DNA from: Bordetella parapertussis | Lineage (GTDB): Bacteria; Pseudomonadota; Gammaproteobacteria; Burkholderiales; Burkholderiaceae | Assembly: GCA_945901665.1 (NCBI GenBank) | Contig: CAMDLJ010000078.1 | Span: 1-9,351, forward strand | DNA length: 9,351 nucleotides | Direction of reading: 5' to 3' | Part shown: piece by piece, positions 8,166-9,351 of the stretch | Layout of the letters: the number at the start of each line of letters is the position of its first letter | Position numbering within the stretch: the first letter of the stretch is position 1 | Position numbers and translations under genes: made by a program | Notes under the pieces: generated by a model | Database searches by the model: none | What the model saw: only the letters and a program-made list of their open reading frames with translations | What the model was told of the DNA's origin: nothing

Positions 8166-8170
8166 TGGTC

Positions 8171-8419
8171 ATGTCTCACTTGATTTATGCCACGGTCACG
8201 GCCAGTGTGTCCGAACTGAAGAAAAACCCCATGGGCACGGTATCTGCGGGGCAGGGCCAGACGGTGGCCATCCTCAACCGAAATGCGCCGGCTTTTTATT
8301 GCGTGCCTGCGGGCGCCTATGAGGCGCTGATCGATCGCTTGGAGGACATGGAGCTCAATGCCCTTGCCGATGCCCGTGCCGGTGAACCCGTGATCAAGGT
8401 CACGCTCGATGAGCTCTGA
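8171..8419 (+). CDS. stbD: StbD-like Phd/YefM-family antitoxin
   Basis: This 82-residue protein should neutralise the toxin encoded next to it and repress the shared promoter. 'IYATVTASVSELKKNPMGTV' (5-24) and 'VAILNRNAPAFYCVPAGAYEAL' (32-53) are the conserved N-terminal dimerisation and DNA-binding part of StbD/Phd/YefM antitoxins. 'RLEDMELNALADAR' (56-69) starts the usual toxin-binding C-terminal region, which ends 'IKVTLDEL'. The ATG at 8171 is used, with AGGG 6 bases upstream. A TTG two codons earlier is in frame but overlaps that site. The gene overlaps the toxin by 11 bases, so the two are translationally coupled. The order antitoxin then toxin is standard. Replicon stabilisation was the named role of StbD/StbE on a plasmid; on a chromosome the role is open. 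Confidence 0.92.
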   Translation: MSHLIYATVTASVSELKKNPMGTVSAGQGQTVAILNRNAPAFYCVPAGAYEALIDRLEDMELNALADARAGEPVIKVTLDEL

Positions 8420-8717
8420 GCTGGCCTATTCATTGCTCTTTGTGCCACAGGCCCTCAAGGAATGGAAGAATCTCGACCCCCACACACGCCAGTTGTTCAA
8501 GACCCGGCTGATCGAGCGCCTAGAGATGCCGCGCTTGGCCTCGGCTCAATTGCGTGGGCACCCCGACCGCTACAAAATCAAGTTGCGGGCCTTGGGTTAT
8601 CGCTTGGTGTATGAAGTGCGAGACCTGGAAGTGCTGGTGGTGGTCGTTGCTGTCGGTCGGCGTGATGGGAACGCGGTCTATCTTGCAGCCGACGGAATAG
8701 ACAGCACGGCGCATTGA
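8409..8717 (+). CDS. stbE: StbE/RelE-family toxin (probable ribosome-dependent mRNA interferase)
   Basis: This 102-residue protein aligns by eye with E. coli RelE across its active site. 'YKIKLRALGYRLVYEV' (55-70) and 'VGRRDGNAVY' (82-91) give Lys56, Lys58, Arg65, Arg85 and Tyr91, matching RelE Lys52, Lys54, Arg61, Arg81 and Tyr87 with a constant offset of four. With all these residues present it is predicted to be active and to cut mRNA in the ribosomal A site when the antitoxin is degraded. The N-terminal 'LLFVPQALKEWKNLD' (9-23) is also typical. The ATG at 8409 overlaps the antitoxin stop in a different frame, with AAGG about 10 bases upstream. A DNA-gyrase-targeting ParE role is less likely given the RelE residues. 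It is convergent with yggS, 84 bases away. Confidence 0.92.
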   Translation: MSSELAYSLLFVPQALKEWKNLDPHTRQLFKTRLIERLEMPRLASAQLRGHPDRYKIKLRALGYRLVYEVRDLEVLVVVVAVGRRDGNAVYLAADGIDSTAH

Positions 8718-8742
8718 GCTTGGCTTAAGGGAGGGGATTGCT

Positions 8743-8795
8743 TGAGCCTTTCAGGCTTCGCACTGACCAATTACCAATCTCGCATTGACGAGAAA
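8743..8795. repeat. Short inverted repeats between toxin and yggS 3' ends
   Basis: AGCCT (8745-8749) and AGGCT (8753-8757) form a small hairpin with a 3-base loop. TCTCG (8778-8782) and CGAGA (8789-8793) form another with a 6-base loop. They lie between two convergent stop codons and may contribute to termination, but stems are only five pairs and neither has a good T-run. This 84-base gap shows nothing else. Confidence 0.25.
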
Positions 8796-8801
8796 GTGAA
8801 G

Positions 8802-9351
8802 TTACCGCGCCCCAAACACCGCCGTGCCCACGCGCACCATAGTGCTGCCCGCTTGAATCGCGGCCTCCAAGTCGGCGCTCATGCCCATGGACAAGGTGTC
8901 AAAGTGCGGCAAGCCCATGGCGGTTTGCAATTCATCAAACAAACGTTTCGCTTGCACGTGTACCGCTACTTGGGCCTCAAAACCTTCCACGGGATCGGGA
9001 ATCGTCATGAGGCCACGCAATGCCAAACGCGGCAAAACGGTTACGGCTTGCGCCAAAGCCAGTGCATCGCTGGGTGCCACACCGGCTTTGGTGGGGCCGC
9101 CATCGATATTGACTTGCAAACACACTTGCAAAGGTGGCAGGTGTGCCGGGCGTTGCTCGCTCAAGCGCTGGGCGATTTTCAAGCGGTCCACGCTGTGCAC
9201 CCAATCGAAATGCTCGGCGACCAAACGGGTTTTGTTGCTTTGCAAAGGGCCGATGCAATGCCACACCAAGCCGGCCACACCGCTCAGGGCCACAATTTTG
9301 TCCACACCCTCTTGAACATAGTTTTCGCCAAAGTCGCGCTGACCCAAGGCG
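8802..9351 (-). CDS. yggS: YggS family PLP-binding protein (PLPBP/PROSC), 5' end outside window
   Basis: The minus-strand frame is open from the window edge to TAA at 8804-8802, giving the last 182 residues of a protein usually about 230 long. YggS proteins bind pyridoxal phosphate in a fold-III barrel without known catalysis and help keep PLP and amino-acid pools balanced. Family signatures are 'FGENYVQEG' near the cut end, 'WHCIGPLQSNKTRLV', 'VCLQVNIDGGPTKAGV', 'RGLMTIP' and the phosphate-binding C-terminus 'LSMGMSADLEAAIQAGSTMVRVGTAVFG'. The PLP lysine lies in the missing N-terminal part. In many proteobacteria this gene is next to pilT, which may lie beyond the edge. It is convergent with the toxin gene. 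No defects are seen in the visible part. Confidence 0.95.
   Translation of the reverse strand, partial: ALGQRDFGENYVQEGVDKIVALSGVAGLVWHCIGPLQSNKTRLVAEHFDWVHSVDRLKIAQRLSEQRPAHLPPLQVCLQVNIDGGPTKAGVAPSDALALAQAVTVLPRLALRGLMTIPDPVEGFEAQVAVHVQAKRLFDELQTAMGLPHFDTLSMGMSADLEAAIQAGSTMVRVGTAVFGAR

Overview
The window looks like chromosomal DNA of a beta-proteobacterium of the order Burkholderiales, most likely family Comamonadaceae. That placement is inferred from recognisable protein families: a DUF3567 protein (a family I associate with Burkholderiales), a DUF3108 C-terminus, the GlcD and PurU types, and GC-rich codon use with GC-ended codons. No rRNA, tRNA, insertion sequence, prophage gene or CRISPR array was seen. 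Every main reading frame is intact; only the two genes cut by the window edges are partial.

Layout, left to right. A DUF3108 protein C-terminus ends at 207. A region of about 360 bases follows with no firm gene; it holds a possible 40-residue membrane peptide (354-476) and a weak terminator-like hairpin. The DUF3567 gene (570-851) then runs into a strong bidirectional hairpin terminator. Facing it on the minus strand are a class III omega-amino-acid:pyruvate aminotransferase (2238 to 901) and, 49 bases upstream of it, an exported ClpP/COG3904-like protein (3085 to 2288); these two are probably co-transcribed. A 222-base divergent control region separates them from purU (3308-4156, formyltetrahydrofolate deformylase). 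Next come a membrane-bound hybrid sensor kinase with a periplasmic haem-c-type CxxCH sensor domain (4354-6432) and a GlcD-type FAD oxidase subunit (6514-8019). A compact StbD/StbE (Phd/YefM antitoxin with RelE-type toxin) module follows (8171-8717), with its own promoter and TTAGGG/CCCTAA operator half-sites. The window ends inside yggS (PLP-binding protein), read on the minus strand.

How the genes relate. Most are housekeeping or metabolic genes with no obvious shared pathway: one-carbon metabolism (purU), amino-acid or beta-alanine transamination, glycolate/2-hydroxyacid oxidation (glcD) and PLP homeostasis (yggS). The accessory piece is the toxin-antitoxin module, which sits directly after glcD where glcE/glcF might have been expected. 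The items most worth a second look are the haem-motif sensor kinase with no partner in the window, the exported ClpP-like protein with a plausible Ser/His pair, the A-tract dyads between that gene and purU, and the operator layout of the toxin-antitoxin promoter. I did not find convincing evidence of a wholly new multi-gene system.
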